DNA from: Methylobacterium goesingense
GTDB taxonomy: Bacteria; Pseudomonadota; Alphaproteobacteria; Rhizobiales; Beijerinckiaceae
DNA length: 38,448 nucleotides
Direction of reading: 5' to 3'
Assembly (NCBI RefSeq): GCF_022179225.1
Contig: NZ_BPQL01000107.1
Coordinates: 1 to 38,448 of the forward strand
Part shown: positions 1-7,741 of the stretch, in pieces
How the letters are laid out: each line of letters starts with the position of its first letter
Position numbering within the stretch: the first letter of the stretch is position 1
The notes under the pieces: model-generated
The model's database searches: none
Told to the model about the DNA's origin: nothing
What the model saw: the letters and a program-made list of their open reading frames with translations, nothing else
Translations under genes and position numbers: made by a program

Positions 1-453
1 CTCGTCGAGGATGAGCAGATCCGTCTTGGCCTTCTCGATGTGGTTGGCGGCGCGCCTCAGGAGCTTGGTGGCCGTGCCCTCCTCGAATTCCGGATCTTCG
101 TACTCCTCCAGGATGTCCGAGCCGAGCGTCTTGATCGTCGCCTTGGCGGAGAGGGTGACGTGGACGACGGAACGGATCTCGTCGTCGTTGCCGACGACGT
201 CCAGGTTCTCGATGAAGGTCTTGATGCCGGTGCTCTTGCCGCATCGCGAGGGTCCGATGACGGGCAGGTACATCTGCTCCAGCCGCTTGCCCTTCCTGCC
301 CTTGCCCTCCCAGAGCAGGCGCGATCCCTCCCCGACCTTGCGCAGGACTTCGAGTTCCAGGGCGAGGCGTTCGACCAGGGCATTCGACAGGCGGAAGGTC
401 TGGAACTCGACGCGGGCCCGCGCGATCCGATCCTCGATGGACATCTCACTCAT
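1..453 (-). CDS. tnsC: TnsC-like transposition ATPase, 3' end outside window
   Basis: Only the first 151 residues are present; the gene runs off the left edge. Seen: start ATG at 453, overlapping the tnsB stop (ATGAGTGA), with a second in-frame ATG at 444. A Walker A loop GPSRCGKST lies at residues 67-75. A hydrophobic strand ending in an acidic pair, LLILDE (Walker B), lies at 146-151, exactly at the window edge. Known: TnsC/TniB AAA+ ATPases link target selection to the TnsAB transposase. Inferred: the order tnsA-tnsB-tnsC with tight coupling makes this the third gene of a Tn7-like operon. The frame was read directly by reverse-complementing the sequence; other frames here are Arg/Ser-rich shadows. 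TniB of Tn5053-type elements is a close alternative, but the tnsA gene argues for the Tn7 side. Confidence 0.88.
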   Translation of the reverse strand, partial: MSEMSIEDRIARARVEFQTFRLSNALVERLALELEVLRKVGEGSRLLWEGKGRKGKRLEQMYLPVIGPSRCGKSTGIKTFIENLDVVGNDDEIRSVVHVTLSAKATIKTLGSDILEEYEDPEFEEGTATKLLRRAANHIEKAKTDLLILDE

Positions 454-2722
454 CCCCTGTGGTGCGGCGCTTCTTCCTCGTGTCCATCCGACGGGCCATG
501 TCGGCGAAATAGGCGTCGGCGGCGTCGGGGCTGAGCCCGGCCTCCGCGGGGGCCGCCGCGGCCTTGTCCGCGCTCGCCCTCTCGGTCCTGGCGTCGTTCT
601 CCGCCGCCGCCTCGGCCTGCTTCCGGCGTCGATTGCGTGCCCGGGTCGCATCGGCCTTCCTGCCGCCGCGGCGCGGACCCTTCTCGGGAATGCCGTCGCC
701 CTCCCGGACCTCGGCCAACGGGGCGGTCGGGATGTTGGCGACCTTCGATCCGAGCACGCCCGGACCGACCGTGGCGAACTCGACCGTGTCGCCGACGAGC
801 ACGGGCTTGGGGGGATCGAGAAGCCGTCGCTTCCGGCGCATGGCGGCGTACTTGATGTGCGGCGCGGCGTTCTCGATGGACACGCGGAGGCGATTGCGCG
901 CCTCCCAACGCTCGTCGTCGGTCGAGAAGGCGAGGCCCTCGGCCTTGGCCCATTCCTCGATGCGCCGGTGGTGCCACATCCCCAGGCCGCCGGCCGTGTA
1001 GCGGGCGTCGGTGTTCGGCAGGCTATCGTAGCCCTTGCGCGGCTCCTTCTCCGGGTTCCAGACCGAGATGCTTCCGACGTCCGCGGGGTTGTACTTGATC
1101 TTGACCTTGACGGTCGCGCTGCCCTTGCGCCGGCCACGCACGGGCGCGAGGTAGGCCAGCTGGCTCAGGAGCCTGGTCGTGACCACGGGATCGTGGAACC
1201 TCATGCCCTCGAAGCGGATGCCCTCGCGGGTCAGCAGCGCCTCGCCGACCTTCCCGAACGAGGCTTCGAGCAGCTTGGGGTCGTCGACGACCTCGCGCCC
1301 GTTCGCGAGCCCGGCCCGCCACAGCGTCTCGGGGGCGGCCTTGATGCCGGCGTGGCGCTCGTACTGGTAGCTGTCCCGGAGCGTCTGGTAGATCAGGCCC
1401 TCCACCTCGGACCTGCTGATGACCGCGTCCTTGGCCGGATCGAAGCCCAACCGCGACATGAGGTGGGGCGGGAGGTGCACGGCGCCCGGCACCTTATGGA
1501 AAAGCTTGACGTTGAACGTATGGAAGATCCGTTCGACCGGAGCCTTGTACTCGGGGTTCTTGACCGGCGCCCAGCGGACGCTGATCCCGGCGTCCTCGCA
1601 GGCGTCCTGGAAGCTGACGCCGATCTGCTCAAGGGCGTTGTCGACGATGATCGTGTCGGGCTTGCCCCACTTGTCGGCCCAGAGGTCGGCGTATTGCGGA
1701 AACCGCGCGATCAGGTCCCGCTTGCTTGTCGTGAGCAGGAGGACGCAGCTCATGATCGTGTAGATCGAGGGCGGCTCGTAGGTGAGCAGCATCGCCAGAG
1801 GGGTGCGGGAGTACAGGTCCAGCGCGACGGTGAGGGTCGGACGTCCGGCCGGGATCGTGCCGTCGGCGAAGTCGTCCAGCACGCACCAGCCGTCGATGAC
1901 GGTGCTGTCGATCAGGACGAAGTCGAGGATGCCCTTCGCCTGGATGGTCGTCCGCGTGCCTCGGAAGCGGCGTCGGGCGACGGTGGCGTCGTGCTTCGCG
2001 GCAATCGTCTCCTCGTTCTCGGCCTCGGCGATCCGGGTGCGCAGGACCTCGTAGTGCGGGGCACGCAAGGTCTGCCACGCGCCGCCGTGACGGACCCGGC
2101 CGATGCCGTTCGCCCGCTTGATGAACCGCGTCAGGAAGGCATAGGCGTCCGTCCTGTCGCGCGAGCGCAGGGAATAATACCAGGCGACCGCCCGTTCGAG
2201 CATGGACGAGACGGCCTTCGGCCAGCGCTCGCGCTTTCCCTTGCCGGTCTGGGATTCCATCGCCCGCATCGGGCGGACATGCCTCTCCCCCCGCTTCGTG
2301 ATCGCCCGGTACAGCGCGGGGCCGCTGGGCACCCACGCGATCCCGCGTGCCGCCGCGGCCACGCGGTTGCGTTCGATGAAGGCTTCGAGCCCCTTGGTCC
2401 CGAGGGAACAGGGTCTCTGGTCGTACTGGCGGCAGTAGAACCGCCGCGCCCTCGCCATGTCGCTGGCGCCGTCGGGCCCGACCTCGTCGACCTCGTCGTA
2501 GCGTCCGCGGTGGCCGGCATTGTCGGTGGTGCGCCGGATGCGGACCGCCTCGCCGTCCTCGCGCAGGACGTTGAGGCCGTCCTCGGAAAGGATCTTTTCG
2601 CGTTGCCCCGTCACGCCCTCCAGCAGGAGGCGGTCCTCGGGGAGGAACCGGGTCAGGAGGAAGGCCCCCTCCCCGGTGAAGTGCCACTCCTCCTGGAGCT
2701 TGTGTCGGACCTTCGTGGCCAT
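446..2722 (-). CDS. tnsB: TnsB-like DDE transposase
   Basis: A 758-residue integrase-fold transposase that should bind the element's ends and join them to target DNA. Seen: the catalytic triad is visible as D272 (in LIDSTVID), D361 (in IIVDNA) and E397 (in KAPVERIF). D361 and E397 are 35 residues apart, the DD35E spacing of the Mu/TnsB/retroviral group. The C-terminal third is basic and ends in a Lys/Arg-rich tail (TRKKRRTTGDE), where TnsB proteins contact TnsC. Start choice: ATG at 2722, 16 bases after the tnsA stop and preceded by GGGGAGGG; the frame stays open to 2887, but that would overlap tnsA. The stop overlaps the tnsC start. Length fits TnsB (about 700 residues). All three catalytic acids are intact, so the protein looks functional. 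Confidence 0.93.
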   Translation of the reverse strand: MATKVRHKLQEEWHFTGEGAFLLTRFLPEDRLLLEGVTGQREKILSEDGLNVLREDGEAVRIRRTTDNAGHRGRYDEVDEVGPDGASDMARARRFYCRQYDQRPCSLGTKGLEAFIERNRVAAAARGIAWVPSGPALYRAITKRGERHVRPMRAMESQTGKGKRERWPKAVSSMLERAVAWYYSLRSRDRTDAYAFLTRFIKRANGIGRVRHGGAWQTLRAPHYEVLRTRIAEAENEETIAAKHDATVARRRFRGTRTTIQAKGILDFVLIDSTVIDGWCVLDDFADGTIPAGRPTLTVALDLYSRTPLAMLLTYEPPSIYTIMSCVLLLTTSKRDLIARFPQYADLWADKWGKPDTIIVDNALEQIGVSFQDACEDAGISVRWAPVKNPEYKAPVERIFHTFNVKLFHKVPGAVHLPPHLMSRLGFDPAKDAVISRSEVEGLIYQTLRDSYQYERHAGIKAAPETLWRAGLANGREVVDDPKLLEASFGKVGEALLTREGIRFEGMRFHDPVVTTRLLSQLAYLAPVRGRRKGSATVKVKIKYNPADVGSISVWNPEKEPRKGYDSLPNTDARYTAGGLGMWHHRRIEEWAKAEGLAFSTDDERWEARNRLRVSIENAAPHIKYAAMRRKRRLLDPPKPVLVGDTVEFATVGPGVLGSKVANIPTAPLAEVREGDGIPEKGPRRGGRKADATRARNRRRKQAEAAAENDARTERASADKAAAAPAEAGLSPDAADAYFADMARRMDTRKKRRTTGDE

Positions 2723-2738
2723 GTGCCGCCCTCCCCGG

Positions 2739-3515
2739 TCAGGCGCCGGCGGCCTGGCGCGGGGCCGGGTCGCCCCGGCCGGCGAGCCGGATCGCGGAGT
2801 TTCCGCACAGCACCTGCGAGAGGTCGGTCTCGGCGACGCCTTGGACGATTGCGGCGAACAGCTTGGCGCGCCCCCTAGGGCCGCCACCGAGCGTCGTGAC
2901 GGCCCTGTCTAGGTCGAGAAATCCGCCCGCCGTCTCGATGGCCACGGCGAGCGCGAAGCTCTCGGCCCGGGTCACGCGGGCCGAACGATGGCGCTGGACC
3001 GTCCAGGCGTTCTCGATCTCCCGCGTCTTCCCGAGGTCCTCCTCCACGACGATGTGGAAGGCCCAGCCGAGCCCGGCGTAGACCAGGCGCGCCAGTTCGA
3101 GCTTCCGCGCGTAGTCCGGCCCGCGACGGAGATCGTCCGCCCGCTTCTTGACCTCGATGATCTCCACGGACCTGTCGACGAGGTCGCGCCGGAGGTCGGG
3201 GTAGTACACCATCGACCGGCCGTCGGGCGTGCGGATGGTGAGCTTGTGCGGCTGGGTGAGGTAGTCGGAGACGCGGGCGTCGGCCTCGGACAGCCACAAG
3301 ACCATCAACTCGCCCTCTGCCTCCCAGGGAAGCGCGCGGCGTGCCTTGCGGCTCGTGTACCGCCCGACCGGCTTGAAATGCCGCCCGTTGATGACGAGCC
3401 GGACGGGACCTCCGCGGATTGCGGTCTCGATCCGCGCGGCGACGTCGAGGTCGGCCAGCGTGAGCGTGATGTCGGCCTTGTCTTGGGTTTCGGAAAAGAA
3501 GCTTTGGTCCGTCAT
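2739..3515 (-). CDS. tnsA: TnsA-like endonuclease
   Basis: A 258-residue protein of the TnsA restriction-enzyme-like nuclease type. In Tn7 this subunit cuts the 5' ends so that, with TnsB cutting the 3' ends, the element moves by cut-and-paste. Seen: the nuclease core carries E69 (EAEGEL), D107 (VYYPDL) and E121-V-K123 (VEIIEVKK), matching the E-D-(Q/E)xK arrangement of TnsA. The C-terminal part (about 150-240) is helical and would correspond to the TnsC-interacting domain. Start: ATG at 3515 (MTDQSFF); an upstream in-frame ATG at 3548 would add a Pro/Cys-rich stretch with no clear ribosome site. It is the promoter-proximal gene of the tnsABC operon. Presence of TnsA separates this element from replicative, TnsA-less relatives. 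Confidence 0.86.
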   Translation of the reverse strand: MTDQSFFSETQDKADITLTLADLDVAARIETAIRGGPVRLVINGRHFKPVGRYTSRKARRALPWEAEGELMVLWLSEADARVSDYLTQPHKLTIRTPDGRSMVYYPDLRRDLVDRSVEIIEVKKRADDLRRGPDYARKLELARLVYAGLGWAFHIVVEEDLGKTREIENAWTVQRHRSARVTRAESFALAVAIETAGGFLDLDRAVTTLGGGPRGRAKLFAAIVQGVAETDLSQVLCGNSAIRLAGRGDPAPRQAAGA

Positions 3516-3541
3516 TGCAGCCACCCAGGCACAGGGGGGCC

Positions 3542-3559
3542 GTCGCATCGAAACGCGAC
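3542..3559. promoter_or_regulatory. Inverted repeat upstream of tnsA
   Basis: GTCGC (3542-3546) and GCGAC (3555-3559) form a spaced inverted repeat 27-44 bases upstream of the chosen tnsA start. Position and symmetry would suit an autoregulatory site or part of a transposon-end binding array, but the arms are only five bases, so chance is a real possibility. Confidence 0.2.
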
Positions 3560-3628
3560 AGGCATGGATAGGGGAGCGCGTCGCCGGGGCGCGCGATGTC
3601 TGGCGGAGGGGCCGCGGGGGCGGCGCGG

Positions 3629-4204
3629 CTACCTGACGCGAGGTATCGACGTGGCCGCGAGTTGCTGCAGCAACTGGTCCACGGTCGGCCGGCCCGTGAA
3701 GAAATCGCCCTGGCGATGGTGCGCGATCAGCTTACCGAGGCGCCGCTCGACGTCGGCCAGCAGATCTCCATCCGTGTCCGACAGGTGCGTGCCTTTCCCG
3801 CATTTCAGCAGGTTCGACCATGCGAACCGGAGCTCGGCCTCCTCACGGTCCAGCAATGATATTTGGTAAGCCTTACCGCTACCCTTTACCGTTTGGGTAC
3901 GGAGACGCGTCACCTCGGGGCGCAGACGCATCCGTCCGGCGTAGCGGAGCGCGACGGCCATGGCCTCACCGGGGACCCTTTTCCGACCCGAGACCAGACG
4001 GATAATCGCTTGACCGAAGAAGGGCATGGGCAGGCCGCGTTCGTCGGTGAGGGCGACGGCTCGCGGGTCGGTGGCGATGCCCTGCCACACCATGGCGCCC
4101 CGGACCCAGGCGGCGGCGCTCGTCGCTCCGGCCTGGTCCCAGTACGAGGGGCACGGGTCAGCACTCCGACTCCCTGGAGCCGGTTGACGCTCGGATTCAC
4201 GCAT
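3629..4204 (-). CDS. Unknown 191-residue protein upstream of tnsA
   Basis: Family not recognised. Start: ATG at 4204 is preceded by AAGGA eight bases upstream, a good ribosome site; a later ATG at 4093 is possible. The first 37 residues are Pro/Ser/Ala-rich and low in structure. From residue 38 the protein looks folded, with alternating hydrophobic and charged segments, including a Lys/Arg-rich patch near RTQTVKGSGKAYQISLL and an acidic helix DREEAELRFAWSNLLK. No transmembrane segment, no Cys/His cluster and no catalytic motif is evident. Part of the gene (about 3855-3900) is less GC-rich than its surroundings. It lies 113 bases upstream of tnsA on the same strand, so it may be transcribed into the tns operon or lie just outside the element end. 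No function is proposed. Confidence 0.6.
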   Translation of the reverse strand: MRESERQPAPGSRSADPCPSYWDQAGATSAAAWVRGAMVWQGIATDPRAVALTDERGLPMPFFGQAIIRLVSGRKRVPGEAMAVALRYAGRMRLRPEVTRLRTQTVKGSGKAYQISLLDREEAELRFAWSNLLKCGKGTHLSDTDGDLLADVERRLGKLIAHHRQGDFFTGRPTVDQLLQQLAATSIPRVR

Positions 4205-4684
4205 CGTATGTGTCCTTCAGTCCTAGCGGATGACCTGCTCGCCGATGCTTCGAACGTGGAGGCGGACAGGTTTGGTTGCGACGGTATCCAGAGGCCAAGA
4301 TTTCGACGGTCTGCGGCAACTGGACCGTTTGACGGGCACGGCCTTCCCAGGCCGTGCCCGTCTTCGTTTCCGGAGCCGGGTGGCTTCGGGCCGAAGGCGG
4401 AACGGGCTGGTCCCGCACCGGGTGCATGCCGACGTCCTGAAGGGACCAGGTCGAGCGGCACCCTTCCGAAGTAAGACCGGCCAGGGAATGAATCAACGCC
4501 TTAGTTGGGGTTGAACTACGGATCCGCACTACGTATCGCGGGCCCGGATCCCGATTCACCCTCAGTGGGTTAGCGTCTGCGGCCCCTGAAACGCCTCCTC
4601 GCCGGGCGGATGCTGGCGTCGATGCGCTCCCTGGTGCCACTAGAGGGCCTGGCCCCTCCCCCGGAGCCGTCGTCGGATCGCCGC
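4205..4684. other. 480-base non-coding stretch with stem-loops
   Basis: No convincing gene is present; the open frames here are compositional shadows. The stretch contains a perfect 13-bp stem-loop (4331-4362) and an 8-bp outer stem (CTGGTCCC 4407-4414 with GGGACCAG 4442-4449) enclosing a small GCAC/GTGC hairpin (4415-4425). Two GACGGT motifs with related context occur near 4279-4284 and 4305-4310. Because tnsA starts at 3515 and Tn7-type elements carry tnsA next to their right end, the element boundary could lie in or near here. This is inference; no flanking duplication was identified. Confidence 0.5.
4331..4362. terminator. Perfect 13-bp stem-loop, terminator-like
   Basis: GACGGGCACGGCC (4331-4343) is followed by a six-base loop and its exact reverse complement (4350-4362). 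The plus-strand continuation is TTCGTTTCC, a weak pyrimidine tract; the minus-strand continuation is AAACGG. It lies between the 73-residue gene (ends 4685, minus strand) and the 191-residue gene (starts 4204), so terminating the upstream minus-strand cluster is the simplest role. Confidence 0.55.
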
Positions 4685-4906
4685 TCATGATTGATCGTCG
4701 CGGTTCGGCAGCCTGGGAAAGGCGACGACGGTGCCCGCCGGCCGACGGGACATCTGGCGTTCGAGGACGATCTCCCACCCGGTGTCGACCTCGACGCCGA
4801 TGGCGCCGAGCATGTCCTCCATGTCGGCCGGGTCCAGCAGTCGGCCGAGGGACACCAGGGCGGTGACGATCTGGCCGATGCGGGCGTCCTGATCGCAGTC
4901 AGACAT
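4685..4906 (-). CDS. Small acidic protein coupled to the AAA-M41 gene
   Basis: A 73-residue protein of unknown family. It begins MSDCDQDARIGQIV, has an amphipathic helical first half with acidic residues (DPADMEDMLGAIGVEVD), and ends in a basic/polar tail. Start: ATG at 4906 overlaps the last 8 bases of the AAA-M41 gene and is preceded by GGGAGGGG, so it is translationally coupled. Longer versions of the frame reaching 5305 run antisense to nothing but overlap the AAA gene throughout and are rejected. Tight coupling suggests a partner, adaptor or regulator of the protease, but nothing in the sequence shows that directly. Confidence 0.72.
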   Translation of the reverse strand: MSDCDQDARIGQIVTALVSLGRLLDPADMEDMLGAIGVEVDTGWEIVLERQMSRRPAGTVVAFPRLPNRDDQS

Positions 4907-6938
4907 GGACCCCTCCCGTGCCAGCCTTGCGGGTGCCCTTGGCGGCGGGCATCGGCGAGCCCGCGATGATCGCGCGGACCTCGTCGCCGCCGAGCACGCG
5001 CCGTTCGACGAGGCGATGCGCGATCCGGTCGATCCGGTCGGTGTGCCGGCTGACCAGATCCCTGCTGATCTCGTACAAGCGGGAGAGATCGTCCTCACAA
5101 AGTCGCCTAAAGACAGGGTCGGTCCGGATGAGCGACACCGCGGTTTCTTGATCTCCTCTGTAAAGTAAAGACGAACCGAGTCCCAAACTCGCATGCTTTG
5201 CTGCAACCAGGGCGGTGGCGTGCGCGAGGTCCGAGCCCGATCCACCGGCCGATCCGGAGGTGACGGTGTCCCAGAGATGGTCGGCTGCCCTGCCGGCAAG
5301 CACACTGACGACCAGATCGTCGAGCTCGCTCGAATTCATCTTGCTGGTATCCCGAAGGCGGCTCAGCGTCCGTCCTGCGAAGGCTCCCTGGGCGACGATG
5401 GACACCATCGAGACCTCTGCACAGCCCTTCACGGTCAGCGCCAGAGCATGCCCGGCCTCGTGCCTTGCAACCGCGAGAAGCTCGGCTGTCGACCGGGTCT
5501 CTGGGGGTGCGATCCGACCGATGAGATCTGCCATCACCATCCGGCGCTTGGCCGCCATGGCGACCATGCGGGCGCCGGAAGCCCATCCGGCGATGTCGGC
5601 CCCGGTGGCTCCCGCTCCGATGGCCGCGAGCGGCGCCAGGTCCTCGTCGGCGAGGTCGCCGGCCAGGTGCTGGCGGAGGATACCCTCGATGGCGGCTTCG
5701 TCGGGCAGATCGATCCGGACGATGCGGTCGAGGCGGCCAGGGCGGGTTAAGGCTGCATCGAGCCGCTCGGGATAGTTGGTCGCGCCGATGATGATCAGCT
5801 TGGATGCAGGGCTTGACACTGCGCCGTCAAGCGTCATCAACACATGATTGACGACTGTAACCCAGTAATCACGATGCCGACTATCGCATTGATCTCTGCA
5901 AGGAAGACTATCGAGCTCGTCGATCAATAGTACGCCGCCATTTTGCGATGCCTCCAAGAATACCTCGTCGACCTTGCGGCAGATGTCGTTGAGGTACCCA
6001 TTGGTCTGTGCGAACCATGAAGAGACGCTTGTCACCGTTAGGTTGACGCCCAAAGACTTGGCGACGCTTCTGGCGTAGGTCGTCTTTCCTGTGCCGGGCG
6101 GACCTGCCAGCACGATATTCTTGCCTTCGATTGATGCCCACGACCTTTCGCCACGTCGATAAGCCTCGACGGCGTCGATCAGCGCCAGGCCGTGCGTCTG
6201 GGCGGCGCCGTAGCCGACCGTGTCCCTCAACAGAGGAACGGCCTTGAGGTCGGGGGCGGATGTCCTTGAGGCCGATGCCGCCTTGAGCCGTCGAACGCAA
6301 TCGCGCGGCCTGCTGCCCCTGCGAATGCAGGCCGCGATCTCGTTGAAGCCCAAGCCCCGGATTAAGTCGGCAGGCAAGGGCCCCGGACGGCGCCCGGTGA
6401 CGAGCCGGATGGTTGCCCGGAGAGCCTTCGGGCTCGGCGACTTCAGTTCGATGCGGAGGTCGGCAGTCGCGACGAGGGCCGCAGGCAGGTAGCGGTCAGG
6501 GGCTGTCGTTACGCCGACAACGCTCCGTCCTGCCCCCAAAGCCGATGCAACACTGTCTCCCCCGACAGAGGCATTGTCGCTGATCTTCTTGGATCCATCT
6601 CGCTTGATGACCTCCGTCCAGGCCCTTAACGACGTTAGTGCGTGGGCGATGGGACCGATCCAGTCCGGTCCGGGAACGCTCACGACCAGGGCAAGGCTCG
6701 GGGGTGCCTGGATGCGGGCGATGACCTTCGTCGGCAGCATCGCGTGCAACATGCTGATCGCGAGAACGGTGGAGACGCTCGCCGAGCCCAACACCTCCTC
6801 CGGCGTGGGCGGCTTGCCTTGCTCATGGGAGGACTCGCCGTACACGGGATAGCCGTCGTCGTAGGCGTCCTTGAATTCCTGGCCCGTCAGGCGGGTGAGG
6901 CGCTTCAGGGCCTGGGCGGGGGTCTTGTTCTTGCGCAT
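4899..6938 (-). CDS. Soluble tandem-AAA plus M41-type metalloprotease (FtsH-like)
   Basis: A 679-residue protein with an FtsH-like C-terminal half. Seen: Walker A GPPGTGKTT at about 278-286, Walker B LLIDELD at about 336-342, a sensor/arginine region GATNYPERLDAALTRPGRLDR, the zinc-protease motif HEAGH at about 493-497, and a later Asp in SGSDLAHAT (about 569) that matches the third zinc ligand of M41 peptidases. Unlike FtsH there is no obvious N-terminal transmembrane pair. Instead residues of about 60-230 look like a degenerate AAA module: VVSVPGPDWIGP at the P-loop position and GVTTAPDRYLPAAL at a sensor-1-like position, without the GKT. Start: ATG 6938 with GGAGG eight bases upstream. Inferred: an ATP-dependent cytoplasmic protease. 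Parts of the gene are less GC-rich than its neighbours, which suggests transfer. Confidence 0.85.
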   Translation of the reverse strand: MRKNKTPAQALKRLTRLTGQEFKDAYDDGYPVYGESSHEQGKPPTPEEVLGSASVSTVLAISMLHAMLPTKVIARIQAPPSLALVVSVPGPDWIGPIAHALTSLRAWTEVIKRDGSKKISDNASVGGDSVASALGAGRSVVGVTTAPDRYLPAALVATADLRIELKSPSPKALRATIRLVTGRRPGPLPADLIRGLGFNEIAACIRRGSRPRDCVRRLKAASASRTSAPDLKAVPLLRDTVGYGAAQTHGLALIDAVEAYRRGERSWASIEGKNIVLAGPPGTGKTTYARSVAKSLGVNLTVTSVSSWFAQTNGYLNDICRKVDEVFLEASQNGGVLLIDELDSLPCRDQCDSRHRDYWVTVVNHVLMTLDGAVSSPASKLIIIGATNYPERLDAALTRPGRLDRIVRIDLPDEAAIEGILRQHLAGDLADEDLAPLAAIGAGATGADIAGWASGARMVAMAAKRRMVMADLIGRIAPPETRSTAELLAVARHEAGHALALTVKGCAEVSMVSIVAQGAFAGRTLSRLRDTSKMNSSELDDLVVSVLAGRAADHLWDTVTSGSAGGSGSDLAHATALVAAKHASLGLGSSLLYRGDQETAVSLIRTDPVFRRLCEDDLSRLYEISRDLVSRHTDRIDRIAHRLVERRVLGGDEVRAIIAGSPMPAAKGTRKAGTGGVHV

Positions 6939-6957
6939 GGTGGCAGCCTCCATCGAC

Positions 6958-6995
6958 GGGCCGCCGCGCGCATCCATGCGCGCCGGTCAGGCCCC
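6958..6995 (-). promoter_or_regulatory. Leader stem-loop A, 5' of the AAA-M41 gene
   Basis: Read on the minus strand: GGGGCCTGACCG, then a hairpin with GCGCGC arms around a six-base loop, then GGCGGCCC. Outer GGGCC pairs with GGCCC. It ends 19 bases before the ATG and just before the GGAGG site. The same outer sequence occurs 5' of the 108-residue gene (7431-7464) with a different but still paired inner stem, which points to conserved RNA structure. A cis-acting regulator or attenuator is inferred. Confidence 0.5.
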
Positions 6996-7092
6996 GGGGG
7001 GTGTCTCGGGTCGGGTGTGGGAGAGGGGCCGCCGTTCGGCGGACCGGATCGATATCGGTTTCATCGGTTGGCTCGCTCGTGGTTGGTCGGGG

Positions 7093-7419
7093 TCAGGATT
7101 CGGTCGGATCGCCGGGGTCCCATCCGTCGAAGTCGACCCGGCGGGCGCTTGCGGAAACCTTGATGCCCGGCCGTGCCGGAGCCATCCGCTCGCGCAGCCT
7201 CTCGGCCTGGCGCTCGGCCTCGACCAGCACGGCCTTGCCGAGTGCGTTCAGGACGGCGGCGACGATCCGGGCATACGCCTGCGGCGGGAAGGTCTCGGCG
7301 GCCTGGGCCAGACGGCGGAAGATCTCGCCGATGTGGCGCGCACCATCGTCGGTCTCCGGCGGTGGCGCGGCGAAGGTGGCTCGGGTGGACGGAGCGATGG
7401 CGTCGACGTGATCGGTCAT
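7093..7419 (-). CDS. Unknown 108-residue helical protein, first gene of AAA-M41 cluster
   Basis: Family not recognised. The N-terminal 30 residues are Pro/Thr/Ala-rich and probably disordered. Residues of about 30-80 are strongly helical (IGEIFRRLAQAAETF, then ARIVAAVLNALGKAVLVEAERQAERLRER) and could form a coiled coil or helical hairpin. The tail is polar and acidic. Start: ATG 7419 with GAGAGG immediately upstream. The gene lies 154 bases before the AAA-M41 gene on the same strand, and both carry the same kind of leader stem-loop, so they are probably co-regulated. It may be a substrate, adaptor or regulator of the protease; this is context only. Confidence 0.62.
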   Translation of the reverse strand: MTDHVDAIAPSTRATFAAPPPETDDGARHIGEIFRRLAQAAETFPPQAYARIVAAVLNALGKAVLVEAERQAERLRERMAPARPGIKVSASARRVDFDGWDPGDPTES

Positions 7420-7430
7420 GGCGGCCTCTC

Positions 7431-7464
7431 GGGCCGCCGGACGCGCAAGCGTCGGTCAGGCCCC
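7431..7464 (-). promoter_or_regulatory. Leader stem-loop B, 5' of the 108-residue gene
   Basis: Read on the minus strand: GGGGCCTGACC, then GACGC-TTGC-GCGTC, then CGGCGGCCC. The flanks match leader A almost base for base, while the inner stem is changed on both sides so that it still pairs. It ends 11 bases before the ATG at 7419. This is compensatory variation between two copies, typical of a functional RNA element; the actual function is unknown. Confidence 0.5.
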
Positions 7465-7741
7465 TGGGATGGTCCGGGAAGCGGGCGCGGTCCCGCCGGC
7501 GGGCGGGCGGCGTCTCGCTATGAGGTCGGGAAGGGGCACGGCTCGATCCGGGTGTGGGGCGGTTGCGCCGGGGAACGGATGGCGAACGGTTGCAGCTGGA
7601 ATTCGACGGCGTCAACAGGCCTCGGTAGTTCCTGGGCGGTCGCCGGCAGACTTTCTCCGCGGGCGGTGGACCGCTGTGGAAGATACCCCCGAGTTTCGTG
7701 GAAATCCGGTCCGGGACCCGTGGCGGGCCAGGCTCGGGGCC

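Noticed and set aside
2722..2760. A third leader-type structure at the tnsA/tnsB junction (CCTGACCGG is shared with the AAA-cluster leaders)
   Set aside because: It lies inside tnsA coding sequence, the flanking pairing of the leaders is absent, and the shared bases include the tnsA stop.
11..2878. A 955-codon open frame on the plus strand opposite tnsC/tnsB
   Set aside because: No recognisable domain, Arg/Pro/Gly-rich composition, and it lies opposite genes with intact catalytic motifs. It is an artefact of high GC.
1..3515. CRISPR-associated Tn7-like (CAST) element
   Set aside because: No cas gene, crRNA repeat or TniQ is seen in the window; such genes could only lie to the left, outside it.
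3863..4474. A 203-codon plus-strand frame
   Set aside because: Low-complexity translation opposite the 191-residue gene, which has a good ribosome site and folded-looking sequence.
4197..4778. A 193-codon minus-strand frame over the non-coding stretch
   Set aside because: Pro/Arg/Ser-rich, no ribosome site, overlaps the coupled 73-residue gene and contains the terminator hairpin.
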